From a virus: DNA of 49,476 nucleotides. The stretch lies in IMG/VR virus record IMGVR_UViG_3300035660_000016, positions 1-49,476 of that record. One strand, given 5' to 3'. The position numbers were made by a program, and so were the translations under genes. The notes beneath the pieces are model-generated. The model was not told where the DNA came from and made no database searches. It saw nothing but the letters and a program-made list of their open reading frames with translations. This document shows, one piece after another, positions 15,238 through 23,549 of the stretch (positions within the stretch are counted from its first letter, which is position 1; each line of letters starts with the position of its first letter).

Positions 15238-16149
15238 TTACCCGACGTAATTGGGGATTATCGATAGATTTATGTTAGATTGAGACAGTTTTTCTTTAAT
15301 AATTTCTACACTCAACTCTTCGTTGTAAACAACACGTATTAGTGTGTATCCCCTTTCTTTACACAAATTTTCCTTGCGTCTATCAAGTTCCTGCCTATAT
15401 AGAAGCCCCACTTCCCCACCAAACCACTTTACAACCTTGTAGTGTTGTGCACCATCATATTCAAAAGCCAAATTGAAAACACGAACTGAAAAATCAACTC
15501 TTTGCAGGCCCAAAAATTCAAGATTGTCTTCTGGCCTTACTTCGTCAAAGAAAATTGACCTAAGTATTTCTCCAAGTTTCTTCTGATTTTTCCGTTCATT
15601 ACACAACCCACACCCTTCTTCAAGATGATAGAAATTGGTCCATGTAGTGCATCTTGCATGTTCTTTGGGGCATACATATTGAAGATTTGAGTGAGCATTT
15701 ATGTACTCTGTCGATAATAATTTACATTCTTTCTGTTCAAAAAACAATCTAACTTCTTCTATCGTAGGAGGTTTAGTTTGAGCACAATAGGGACAACCAT
15801 TGTATTTGCGTTTAGATTGAAAATCTCGCCAGGTAATTTGGTGTTCATGTCCATTATGACAGAGATAGTCGAGTTTAGTACAATTATTAGTATAAACATT
15901 TGATAATAGAGTGCATCCTCTTTCTTCAAATACTTTTCTTATTTCTTCAATAGTTTTCTTTCTACTCGGAGAGCAAGAAGGACACCTTTCCCCTCTCCTA
16001 AAATCACTCCATCGTATTTCATGTGTATGATGCCAATTACACTCGTACTCTAATTTCGAGTGAGCATCCTTATACTCTTTAGAAAATAAGACATATCCTG
16101 CCTTTTCAAAGGCATCTCTTACCTGTTCTATGGTATATTTATGGCTCAT
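15238..16149 (-). CDS. homing endonuclease with three zinc-ribbon repeats and an EDxHD nuclease
   Basis: 303 residues. Three repeats of about 55 residues each begin T-I-E-[EQ]-[VI]-R and hold a Cys/His quartet (the first: YECNWHHTHEIRW...CPSC). They match the DUF723-type DNA-binding repeats found in phage homing endonucleases. The C-terminal domain has the Vsr-like EDxHD pattern (RVDFSVRVFNLAFEYDGAQH, then CKERGYTLIRVVY). It starts by a TAATG overlap with the stop of the upstream gene. It ends 21 bases before the protease-scaffold start, and a TATCGAT motif lies within its 3' end. The gene thus sits directly before an essential capsid gene, a typical homing site. Confidence 0.88.
   Translation of the reverse strand: MSHKYTIEQVRDAFEKAGYVLFSKEYKDAHSKLEYECNWHHTHEIRWSDFRRGERCPSCSPSRKKTIEEIRKVFEERGCTLLSNVYTNNCTKLDYLCHNGHEHQITWRDFQSKRKYNGCPYCAQTKPPTIEEVRLFFEQKECKLLSTEYINAHSNLQYVCPKEHARCTTWTNFYHLEEGCGLCNERKNQKKLGEILRSIFFDEVRPEDNLEFLGLQRVDFSVRVFNLAFEYDGAQHYKVVKWFGGEVGLLYRQELDRRKENLCKERGYTLIRVVYNEELSVEIIKEKLSQSNINLSIIPNYVG
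15254..15271 (-). promoter_or_regulatory. recurring AAAWSTATYGAT motif (candidate promoter), copy 3
   Basis: The minus strand reads AAATCTATCGATAATCCCC, inside the last codons of the homing endonuclease and 38 bases before the protease-scaffold start. Endonuclease insertion appears to have kept this element next to the capsid gene. Confidence 0.4.
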
Positions 16150-17630
16150 TACTCAATTTTTATCCGAATAGGTTCATCACCAAAGAGCTCGTGGGCATAC
16201 CCCGTCCACTCCTTATAGGCCTTGAAATATTCTTGTGCCTTCTCAACACGCTTAAGAACCTCTTCATACTTCTGACGCTGTGCTCCTTGGGTATGACGCC
16301 ACTTCATATTCTTAATCATATCCTTGAACTCGGCAATGGATACTTCGTCGAACTCCTTCTTGTCCTTTGGCTCTTCAATCTTCTTCTCCTCAGGAAGATT
16401 ACTAAAAGGCGTTTCAACCTTAGGAGCCTCTGCCTTTGGAGCCTCTCCATTTAGATCTTCAACCTTGGGAGCTTCTATTTCTGCCTTTGGAGCATCAGTC
16501 TTTGGTGCTTCTACCAACTTTTCAACCACCGGAGCAGATTCAACTGGCTCTTCTGCAACTTCAATTGTTGCTGTTGGAACTTCCTTACTTATAAAACCCT
16601 GTGGAACCTCCTTCAATCCTTGAAGAAGGTCATCTGCCATTTGGGCCTCCTTGAAGGCTCCCTTGGACTCAAGGCTATCCGCAACTTTCATCAGTGTCTT
16701 TACAATACCACCGATCCAGGCCTTCTTGCACTGACATCCCTTGCCTGTAGCAGAATCACATCCACATTCACAATCTTCATGCCCACAAGTAGGGCATTTA
16801 CTTGCCTTTACCAATCGCTGTGCAGCGGCTATCATCTTGATGATCTCGGTGATTTCATCAGCACTTTCGAAATCACCCTTCTCATCGAGCTGATCGGCTA
16901 TTTTCAACAGCTCACCTACTTTTGTCATTTCTGTACCTCCCTTAGACGCAGCCAACATTAATTCGGGTTCAGTATGATACTCTACAATAGCTTCTCTTAC
17001 TGCTTCCTCTGTTTTAAATATAGTTCCTGTAGCAACGTCAATATAACGTGTAGCTTCAGGAAGAATTCTAAAGTTCATTGCAAACCTCTGTAATCTAACA
17101 TTCTTATGGGCTCTTTTCAAGTTCGAATTTATGAATTGTTGTAATGCTGAACCCTGTAATCCTGAAGAAGATGTAAATGCACCTTCCACAGGAAAAGCCC
17201 AAATAAGCTCACGTACTTTCTTGATAATAGCAACCACTTCACGAACATCTATATCAATCTCACCCGTTGCCTCTTCCAGCCAATCTACCCTTGTCGGCTC
17301 TATAATAACCTGAGACGGAGCAACGACAGGTGGTGTTCTTTTTATTCTTTCAGGAGAACCTTCTTCAAACACTTCTGGTATCTTTTTGTAGAACTCAACA
17401 TATTCCTCTGAAGGCTCCAGTTCTTCTGGCTTCCATTCTGGACGCTTCTTTTGAATGTACTCCGTCATGCTGCTCGTGCCAGTTTCCTGCCTTGTCTTTT
17501 TCGACATAATGGGAAAGCGCCTGAGCCCATACCAGAAGATATGTTTATTTTCATTTGGAACAAAGGCAATACCACCAACCACATAGCACTCGGTCGCCTT
17601 CTTTATTGTGATCGTGGGATGCTCAACCAT
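16149..17630 (-). CDS. virion-module protein with Cys-rich cluster and helical tags, 493 aa
   Basis: 493 residues. The N-terminal 230 residues look globular, with Trp-rich segments (NKHIFWYGLRRFP, ELIWAFPVEGAF). Two copies of the helical element follow (IADQLDEKGDFESADEI near 245 and VADSLESKGAFKEAQMADDL near 320). They flank a Cys-rich knot, CPTCGHEDCECGCD...CQCKK, likely a zinc-binding hairpin. Residues 350-420 are a Pro/Ala/Glu/Lys repeat (KAEAPKVE units). The C-terminus is a helical domain with KWRHTQGAQRQKYEEVLKR. It lies between small genes of the portal cluster and the protease. The gene shares motifs with the module's other internal proteins but no known family. Confidence 0.6.
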   Translation of the reverse strand: MVEHPTITIKKATECYVVGGIAFVPNENKHIFWYGLRRFPIMSKKTRQETGTSSMTEYIQKKRPEWKPEELEPSEEYVEFYKKIPEVFEEGSPERIKRTPPVVAPSQVIIEPTRVDWLEEATGEIDIDVREVVAIIKKVRELIWAFPVEGAFTSSSGLQGSALQQFINSNLKRAHKNVRLQRFAMNFRILPEATRYIDVATGTIFKTEEAVREAIVEYHTEPELMLAASKGGTEMTKVGELLKIADQLDEKGDFESADEITEIIKMIAAAQRLVKASKCPTCGHEDCECGCDSATGKGCQCKKAWIGGIVKTLMKVADSLESKGAFKEAQMADDLLQGLKEVPQGFISKEVPTATIEVAEEPVESAPVVEKLVEAPKTDAPKAEIEAPKVEDLNGEAPKAEAPKVETPFSNLPEEKKIEEPKDKKEFDEVSIAEFKDMIKNMKWRHTQGAQRQKYEEVLKRVEKAQEYFKAYKEWTGYAHELFGDEPIRIKIE

Positions 17631-17827
17631 TATTGTTCTTCCGGCTCTTCTACTTTTTGTGGCTCTTCTTTGACTACTTCTGGATTTTCTGGAAACATTA
17701 CTTCTACCACTTTTGGATCCTCTGGAAACATTACTTCCAGCTTATGGATCTCTTTTACCTGATCTTCCTCTAATAACCCAGTCTTTATAACTTGGTCAAT
17801 CTTAGCTGTAATTTGTTTCTCAATCAT
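17630..17827 (-). CDS. small acidic protein with internal repeat, 65 aa
   Basis: 65 residues, starting 2 bases after the upstream gene ends and overlapping the downstream gene by one base. The middle holds an 11-residue tandem repeat (EVMFPEDPKVV, EVMFPENPEVV), and the C-terminus is Glu/Pro-rich. It may be a linker or assembly peptide. No family recognised. Confidence 0.5.
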   Translation of the reverse strand: MIEKQITAKIDQVIKTGLLEEDQVKEIHKLEVMFPEDPKVVEVMFPENPEVVKEEPQKVEEPEEQ

Positions 17828-17828
17828 A

Positions 17829-18740
17829 CTATCTCACCTTAGTCAAATCTTGCCCAGCCACCTGCTCCGAAGTAGATTTTACAACGTTAGCAAACACATG
17901 TACAAGGTTATCAAATTCTTGTATCACGCTTGTGAATACTGAATCACCCCCACACAATCGCTTACAACTTTCGTTCAATCTATCAGTAGTATCATACAAC
18001 ATATTTGCATCAACGATAGCCTTCGTGGGATCAAGCTTGGCTTTTTGTGATTCATGCATCCTCTGTACAAGCTGATCTACTTCTCGATTCCAACGATCCA
18101 TCAATGGTTTACTGAACTTCTTTGGTTTGTTCTGGATAGCTATTTGGAACGCCTTATGTACATTCACTAAGGCGGAACGAAGTGCTGCTATATTCTGCTT
18201 TCCAAAATAATCAAACTTAGGTAGTTCTCTATCAAGAATGCTGTGCCACTTTTCAAACTGATAATAAAGGGTATACAGCATTTCATCCTTTTCTGGTGTT
18301 TCTGGTACTTGTTCTGGAGTTGGAAGAGGTGCAGCTTCAGCTGGAGGTGGAACTCCACCCATTTCAGCCTCACCACCCTCTAAGGTTGCCAAAGGATCAG
18401 CTCCTGGAGCACCGAGTTCTTGTGCATTTCGACGCAAGAACTGATCTAACTCTGTGGCATAGCTCAACAAGCCTTTTACACGCAGATTGTTGATTATGCC
18501 AACAATTTTATTCAGCTGACCAGGATCTTCCGGATATGCCATCTCTATAACCATCCTCGCATGTTTAGGACAATACGGAGTGCCATCAACATAATATTTG
18601 GCCCAGTCCCAACAGTCATCTTCCTTATACTTCTTATAAGCTACAGGATCAGCGAAAGTTTTTACACTTGGTAAACCTGCATTCCATAGACATTGAATGA
18701 GCTGACTTTTACGTATCTTATCAATGCGGACTTGGACCAT
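17829..18740 (-). CDS. portal-adjacent virion-module protein, 303 aa
   Basis: I choose the ATG at 18740 (MVQVRIDKIRK) because GAGAGGA lies 6 bases upstream; an upstream in-frame ATG at 18764 lacks a site. The N-terminal domain has a Cys/Trp/His-rich stretch (CWDWAKYYVDGTPYCPKHA), perhaps metal-binding. After it come a helical element (LRVKGLLSYATELDQFLRR), a Pro-rich linker (VPPPAEAAPLPTPEQVPE) and a helical C-terminal domain with KPLMDRWNREVDQLVQRM. It directly follows the portal gene, with a TATCGAT motif in the gap. A head-tail joining or internal role is possible; not recognised. Confidence 0.6.
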   Translation of the reverse strand: MVQVRIDKIRKSQLIQCLWNAGLPSVKTFADPVAYKKYKEDDCWDWAKYYVDGTPYCPKHARMVIEMAYPEDPGQLNKIVGIINNLRVKGLLSYATELDQFLRRNAQELGAPGADPLATLEGGEAEMGGVPPPAEAAPLPTPEQVPETPEKDEMLYTLYYQFEKWHSILDRELPKFDYFGKQNIAALRSALVNVHKAFQIAIQNKPKKFSKPLMDRWNREVDQLVQRMHESQKAKLDPTKAIVDANMLYDTTDRLNESCKRLCGGDSVFTSVIQEFDNLVHVFANVVKSTSEQVAGQDLTKVR

Positions 18741-18780
18741 TAACATCCTCTCTATAAACAGCATCCCCTAAGTAAGGGAT

Positions 18781-18796
18781 AAATATCGATAGGTTT
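18781..18796 (-). promoter_or_regulatory. recurring AAAWSTATYGAT motif (candidate promoter), copy 4
   Basis: The minus strand reads AAACCTATCGATATTT, in the gap after the portal gene and 41 bases before the start at 18740. A small hairpin (ATCCC/GGGGAT) follows, as the 36127 copy also shows (CCCC/GGGG). Confidence 0.45.
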
Positions 18797-18816
18797 CGTA
18801 CTTACCAACCTAAATC

Positions 18817-21800
18817 TTATGCTCCGGGAGCTGGTCCCTTTGGTGCTGCTGGAGGAGGTCCCCCAGGAGCTGGTGTTGGTATCCCACCTGGTGTTGGTGC
18901 TGTGGGAACTCCTCCTGCTGGTGGTTTACCTCCCTCACCCACGGGTGCTCTTGGTGGCTTCCCTATCCCACCACCACCACCACCGGGTAAGCCACCCTTT
19001 GGAGGCTTTCCCATGGGCCCTCCTGGCATTCCACCAGGTGCCCCAAGCATCTGTTCTGGACTTACAGGAGCTGCTTCGCCCTTATGTGTATCAATAATGG
19101 GCTTATCAGGATCTAATGTTTGCAATTCTTCAAGCGACATCTTACCTAATGCCTGCAGTTCTTGTGTCATCATTGCACGATCGATAGCCTCTTTCCGTAG
19201 ACGCTTCTTTTCCTCTTCATAATCCAAATCCAAAGACTCAAACAATACACAATCAGAAACCTTACCAGGAGCTTCTGGAGTTGCAAGCAAACCAGTAATA
19301 GAAGCAATATAACTATCCATATCACGCAGATTTAGTCTATTCCATTGCACCTTGGGCACAATCAGATTACGAACTCCACCCTTGGTCATGTAAAAATCCT
19401 GGAGTTTACAAATCGGCTCCAGAACCTTCTTTTCAATCCACTGGGCCAGCTGTTCACGGAAGCGATCATAGCGAGTACGGAGAACCTCGAGACCAATGCT
19501 CGCAGTGTTGCCCTGGATTGTGATCTTACCATTCCTTCGCGTAATAAATAAGTGATGTGGTGGTACCGAGAAACAATAAACGTACCCCTTGTAGGGGACA
19601 CGTGAAATGGCACCATCAGGATACTTTACGGATCTTGTATCCAAAGTGGGAAACTTTCCAATATCAGATTCCGACCATTCAACCCACCAAATATCTCTTT
19701 GATTTTTAAACTGCTCACCTCGCTCTTGTCCACGCTTTTCTCTCCGCATTGTAGGGGCATAACCCAACTTAAAAACCATTTCATAAACATCATCGGCCAA
19801 TTGTTGAGAAACTGAAAAGAACTGATGTTGTGGTACAGCATTAACACCTTGACGACCATGATCGTTAGAGGTTGAGGTATGAGAATCACCCAACATTATT
19901 GCCTCGAGCAATATTCTCAGATATTTACAAGACAAATTTTTCAGCTCTTGTGGTATTTTCTTATTATGAGCATAATGCCCAAAATTAGATTCCATATGTT
20001 TTAGCAAAGGGGCATCATAAATACCAAACCCTCTGTATTGTTCTCCTTTAGAGTTGCCCTTTATGAGATTAATCTTATAGGGGCTTAGACAAAGTCCCTC
20101 GTGCATTATCTGAAAACTTTTTGCTTTATTCCAACAACCACCTTCTATCTTGGGCTTCCTATATTGTTGCTGAGCAAAACACACTCTTCGGTCTTGGTAA
20201 CCAGAGCTATATTCAGGTGACTCTAACCATCCTTCTGAAAGGTAGTATCCTGCCATCTTTAGATATGCTTCAATGTTAATGGGGGTCTTTCCAATCAATT
20301 TAATAGAGTCCGGTTCATTCCCAGTCCATTTCACAACGGAGCGAAAGCGACGTACCAGTCTCTTCACCTGATCTGCTTGTTCAAAATGCCAATTATTATG
20401 CCAACCTGTATCTGTTTTTCTACAATCTACCCACATCTTGTGGTTTGGTGTAACCAAAATATCAATTTTTTGGGTATGAAAATGAATCATTTCTTGTTTA
20501 TTTTCTTCACTATCAAACTTGTAAACATGACATTCTGTTGGGTTACGATACTCTAGTTCTTCTGTTTCTGGATTGAAGGTAGCTATTTTAATAGTAGGAT
20601 CTCTTAGTCCTAAGGACAAATTTCCCTCACTTTTAGAAGAATCAATTTGGACCAATTCTTCCAATGTTTTGAATCCTTGATTTGTTAATGTCGCAGTATC
20701 AGCAGAGTTACAAGAATAGTTTGGCCCCTCACCATTGAGTATTGCCTCTGGTGCCAACAAGCCAGTGTAAAGATTTTTGTTGATAGCGTCCCACATTTGA
20801 GAAACATCCAGCGTGGCACCGGAATAACCAATGCGCTGAATGTCCACCGCCCCGTGAGTCACAATTTTAAAATCTGGATCGTACTGAGACTCCTCCATAA
20901 TCTGCTGGAAGGCTCTGATATCTTCGTCATTAGGCCTCCATGTTCCGCTGGGGTCCCCAAGCTTTACTAATGTCAAAGGGTTAATCATACCATCGGCCTG
21001 AGCGAACTGCATCTCCCTCAGTTTGTCATATAGCATTAAGTCCTTATAACAAGAAGTGATTATTGAAGTTCCACGAACATCATACTCCGAATTCATCATC
21101 TTAATATGTGAAATATTAAAATTTGGCAAAGGTATATCTTCACCCTTCATAATGTGAAATGCAGTCTCTGCTGGTAGTTGTTGTCTCATCATTGCATCAG
21201 CTGAAGACCTTCCCTGGACTAAGCGTCGTAAGCTGTCATCTGGAACTAAATAAATCGCTGGATATCGCGCTAAAGCGTTGGTTTTTACACGAATAAAATC
21301 AGGATTGTGTAGGAATGCATAATCCCATACACCATTTTCCTCATCAAGTTCAAGATACGGGAAACAATTATGAACAACCACTCCGTTGGCAATGTAGGAA
21401 TGATCGTCCTCTACCTCGAGGTCATACATCACTTCTTTATCGTAAGAAGTGGTTATGTCCTCAAGTTTTTGGATTGAGCGAACATACAGATTATTCCACA
21501 CAACCCCATAGTTAGCGCGTTTCGTGGCCGGCTTCAACAATGCTGCTTTACGAGGAAGAATTGCCTCTTTGAAAATTCCTGTATTGAAAGATTTAATTGT
21601 TATACGATAATTTGGTTTAATGTTGTACTCTGCTTTTACGATATGATTTGGCTTGGCTGTGTGATTAGTTAAAACAGCCCCGATACCCATTCTTGCCAAA
21701 ATTATAATGAACTGATTAATCAAAGACCGAGAACTGGTTGATATCTGAATCTGACCATTTGAGATATCAACACTACCATCACCATTAATAAAGGCTCCAA

Positions 21801-23073
21801 GTAGTGCCAAGTGTTTTGCTGGAGGTAAAAGCATCAAATCGTTGTGTAATTGTTTGTGTGATGCATGCTCCCCACAATATATCTTGATCAGTCTTCCCAA
21901 TTTGGAATCATACATTCTCACATGCTCAATGCCATTTTGTAAAAGAATGCGGCCAGCAGGATGAGAAGATACTTTTTGAATTAGATTGGCCACCTCGTCA
22001 TTTATTTCTTTTTCGGTAGTTGCTATATCAATGCCACATATTACCTTACTCCCATCTTTCAAGGTATTATAAAGGAAACATCCTTCAGACAAGAAATATC
22101 CAAGCAATTTACACCAATCTTCTGTTAGTTCGGATATGTCCCGAATTTCTGCATTAAAAGCAAAAGCTACTTGATCGTTTTTAGACAATTCCGATGTCTT
22201 TCTAAACGACATATTCCACTTCTTACATTTTCTGCATCCAGGATATGTCTTGCCCCCCTTGGTTATTGTAGACGAACAAGAGGTATTAGGCCAGCATTTC
22301 TGCCCAAAGTCCGCCCAAGATGGTACAGAACATTTAACGTCTTCAAACAACTCACTATATACAGGGTGATTCCCGGTAATAATCAATGGCTCATTAGACC
22401 CCACCACCTTCATCTTATAGACCTTTACAGGATTACCCTCTTCGTCAGGGGCTCGTGTAAATTTGGGTATAACTGCCAAGACCTTTTTGCTCGATCCTGT
22501 GTGAGTTAGAACAAGATCTCCCACTTCGATGTCAGTTATCTTCTTAACAGATCCGTCTCCCATCGTTATGAGAGAATCAGCATCGAGCCGTTCCCCGAGT
22601 TTCCAAAATTCGAGAGCAATGCCCATTAGAACTCCGCGAAAGCCCATCCGATCAAACATGTCTTCAAAAAACTCTTTTACTTTAGGGTCTTCACAGGTTA
22701 TGCTGAATTTAGAGATAGGGTATGTAGCATGTAAAGTGATAGCATTACGAACGATAGGGTTGGTCGCAAAAAATTGGCGATTCCATGCGTTCATGGTCTT
22801 CATGTCGCGTGGTAGCATCAAGTTGCTGAACTCATAGAGAGGACTATAAACCTTAGGTAAGTTGCGAACAGTAGAAACTACCTGGGCACCAGCCATGTTG
22901 CATCCACCACCACCGGCTTGAATAACCCTACCAGCACCACCACCTTTTTGTTCTCTTATCTTGATGAGGGCTTGGATCTTTCGAGGTATTGGCACAGCTG
23001 GCATTCGAGGTCCAACCCTCGGAGCTGACCTTCTCGTCATCTGTACACCACCCCCACTAATTGCTTTACTCAT
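18817..23073 (-). CDS. portal protein interrupted by two inteins
   Basis: The 1418-residue precursor contains inteins at residues 162-569 and 788-1189. Joining the flanks gives a 608-residue portal. The mature sequence reads ALEFWKLGE-CFPYLELDEE at the first junction and GEGPNYS-TASIGLEVLR at the second; both read as continuous portal sequence. Both sites lie in conserved portal segments, as usual for inteins. The last 100 residues are a Gly/Pro-rich low-complexity tail (GGLPGGGGGGIGKPP). The portal forms the DNA channel at one vertex and docks the terminase. The family is assigned from the extein sequence and from its place between terL and the protease. Confidence 0.85.
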   Translation of the reverse strand: MSKAISGGGVQMTRRSAPRVGPRMPAVPIPRKIQALIKIREQKGGGAGRVIQAGGGGCNMAGAQVVSTVRNLPKVYSPLYEFSNLMLPRDMKTMNAWNRQFFATNPIVRNAITLHATYPISKFSITCEDPKVKEFFEDMFDRMGFRGVLMGIALEFWKLGERLDADSLITMGDGSVKKITDIEVGDLVLTHTGSSKKVLAVIPKFTRAPDEEGNPVKVYKMKVVGSNEPLIITGNHPVYSELFEDVKCSVPSWADFGQKCWPNTSCSSTITKGGKTYPGCRKCKKWNMSFRKTSELSKNDQVAFAFNAEIRDISELTEDWCKLLGYFLSEGCFLYNTLKDGSKVICGIDIATTEKEINDEVANLIQKVSSHPAGRILLQNGIEHVRMYDSKLGRLIKIYCGEHASHKQLHNDLMLLPPAKHLALLGAFINGDGSVDISNGQIQISTSSRSLINQFIIILARMGIGAVLTNHTAKPNHIVKAEYNIKPNYRITIKSFNTGIFKEAILPRKAALLKPATKRANYGVVWNNLYVRSIQKLEDITTSYDKEVMYDLEVEDDHSYIANGVVVHNCFPYLELDEENGVWDYAFLHNPDFIRVKTNALARYPAIYLVPDDSLRRLVQGRSSADAMMRQQLPAETAFHIMKGEDIPLPNFNISHIKMMNSEYDVRGTSIITSCYKDLMLYDKLREMQFAQADGMINPLTLVKLGDPSGTWRPNDEDIRAFQQIMEESQYDPDFKIVTHGAVDIQRIGYSGATLDVSQMWDAINKNLYTGLLAPEAILNGEGPNYSCNSADTATLTNQGFKTLEELVQIDSSKSEGNLSLGLRDPTIKIATFNPETEELEYRNPTECHVYKFDSEENKQEMIHFHTQKIDILVTPNHKMWVDCRKTDTGWHNNWHFEQADQVKRLVRRFRSVVKWTGNEPDSIKLIGKTPINIEAYLKMAGYYLSEGWLESPEYSSGYQDRRVCFAQQQYRKPKIEGGCWNKAKSFQIMHEGLCLSPYKINLIKGNSKGEQYRGFGIYDAPLLKHMESNFGHYAHNKKIPQELKNLSCKYLRILLEAIMLGDSHTSTSNDHGRQGVNAVPQHQFFSVSQQLADDVYEMVFKLGYAPTMRREKRGQERGEQFKNQRDIWWVEWSESDIGKFPTLDTRSVKYPDGAISRVPYKGYVYCFSVPPHHLFITRRNGKITIQGNTASIGLEVLRTRYDRFREQLAQWIEKKVLEPICKLQDFYMTKGGVRNLIVPKVQWNRLNLRDMDSYIASITGLLATPEAPGKVSDCVLFESLDLDYEEEKKRLRKEAIDRAMMTQELQALGKMSLEELQTLDPDKPIIDTHKGEAAPVSPEQMLGAPGGMPGGPMGKPPKGGLPGGGGGGIGKPPRAPVGEGGKPPAGGVPTAPTPGGIPTPAPGGPPPAAPKGPAPGA
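19507..20712 (-). other. intein 2 in the portal (402 aa, LAGLIDADG endonuclease)
   Basis: Begins with Cys (CNSADTATLTNQGFKTLEEL) and ends ITIQGN before extein Thr. Block B is ILVTPNHKMW and block F is YVYCFSVPPHHLF. The central part has two LAGLIDADG-type helices (MAGYYLSEG and LLEAIMLGDSH). Trp near block B, Cys in block F and Thr at +1 resemble the WCT signature of class 3 inteins, although Cys 1 is kept. Splicing should join Ser 787 to Thr 1190. Confidence 0.88.
21367..22590 (-). other. intein 1 in the portal (408 aa, LAGLIDADG endonuclease), non-standard first residue Arg
   Basis: Block A is RLDADSLITMGDGSVKKITD, block B LIITGNHPVY, and blocks F/G VMYDLEVEDDHSYIANGVVV followed by HN and extein Cys. 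Two endonuclease helices are LLGYFLSEG and LLGAFINGDGS. The residue where Cys 1 is normally found is Arg (codon CGG, 22590-22588). The HN end and Cys +1 are intact. Block F lacks the class 3 Cys. Confidence 0.85.
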
Positions 23074-23138
23074 AATTTACTCCACTATTGAACCTTATCT
23101 CTAAATCCCAGTATTTTGCTTTATGACACCTTATATTC

Positions 23139-23549
23139 TCACTCATCCACGCTATAAGCACCCAACGCTGGACACAATCGAAGATAATGCTTATACTTGT
23201 TAATACGCCATCTTTGCTTGGTAGTAATTCCATCAACTGGCTGCACACCTATTCCCAATAATAGTGGAACTAGAAGAGTACATTCACTAAAGAATTCCTT
23301 TTTATTGACATAGGAATGCAATCCAACTACAATACGCCATTCGTGTTTAAAATTAACCAGTTTTGCTAATTCAAAATTATAATTAATATCATTCCAAACC
23401 TTGCCATAGGTGAAATTAAGCTCTTGACAAACAACAAATTCTTTTGTTGTTTCAATGATACGAATAATAGAGCACCTTTGATCTTGGCCTATTGTACTTA
23501 CGAAACATTTACCCAAATCTGATTTAGTAAAATTACTTAGCTTTGACAT
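23139..23549 (-). CDS. hypothetical protein, 136 aa, FTKSD family member 1
   Basis: 136 residues, beginning SNFTKSDLGKCFVSTIG. The gene at 41212-41622 begins with a similar YKFTKSDEGKYLFYSF, and both continue with beta strands and a Trp-rich middle, so they are likely distant paralogues with a small beta-barrel-like N-terminus. It overlaps the end of the upstream gene by 17 bases and precedes the portal. Function unknown. Confidence 0.5.
   Translation of the reverse strand: MSKLSNFTKSDLGKCFVSTIGQDQRCSIIRIIETTKEFVVCQELNFTYGKVWNDINYNFELAKLVNFKHEWRIVVGLHSYVNKKEFFSECTLLVPLLLGIGVQPVDGITTKQRWRINKYKHYLRLCPALGAYSVDE

Noticed and set aside
23500-23549. NFTKSD and KFTKSD at the N-termini of the genes at 23139 and 41212 as further copies of the F-T-K motif
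   Set aside because: They sit at the very start of the proteins and are part of a paralogous FTKSD-x-GK domain, without the following Ala/Ser or a domain border.
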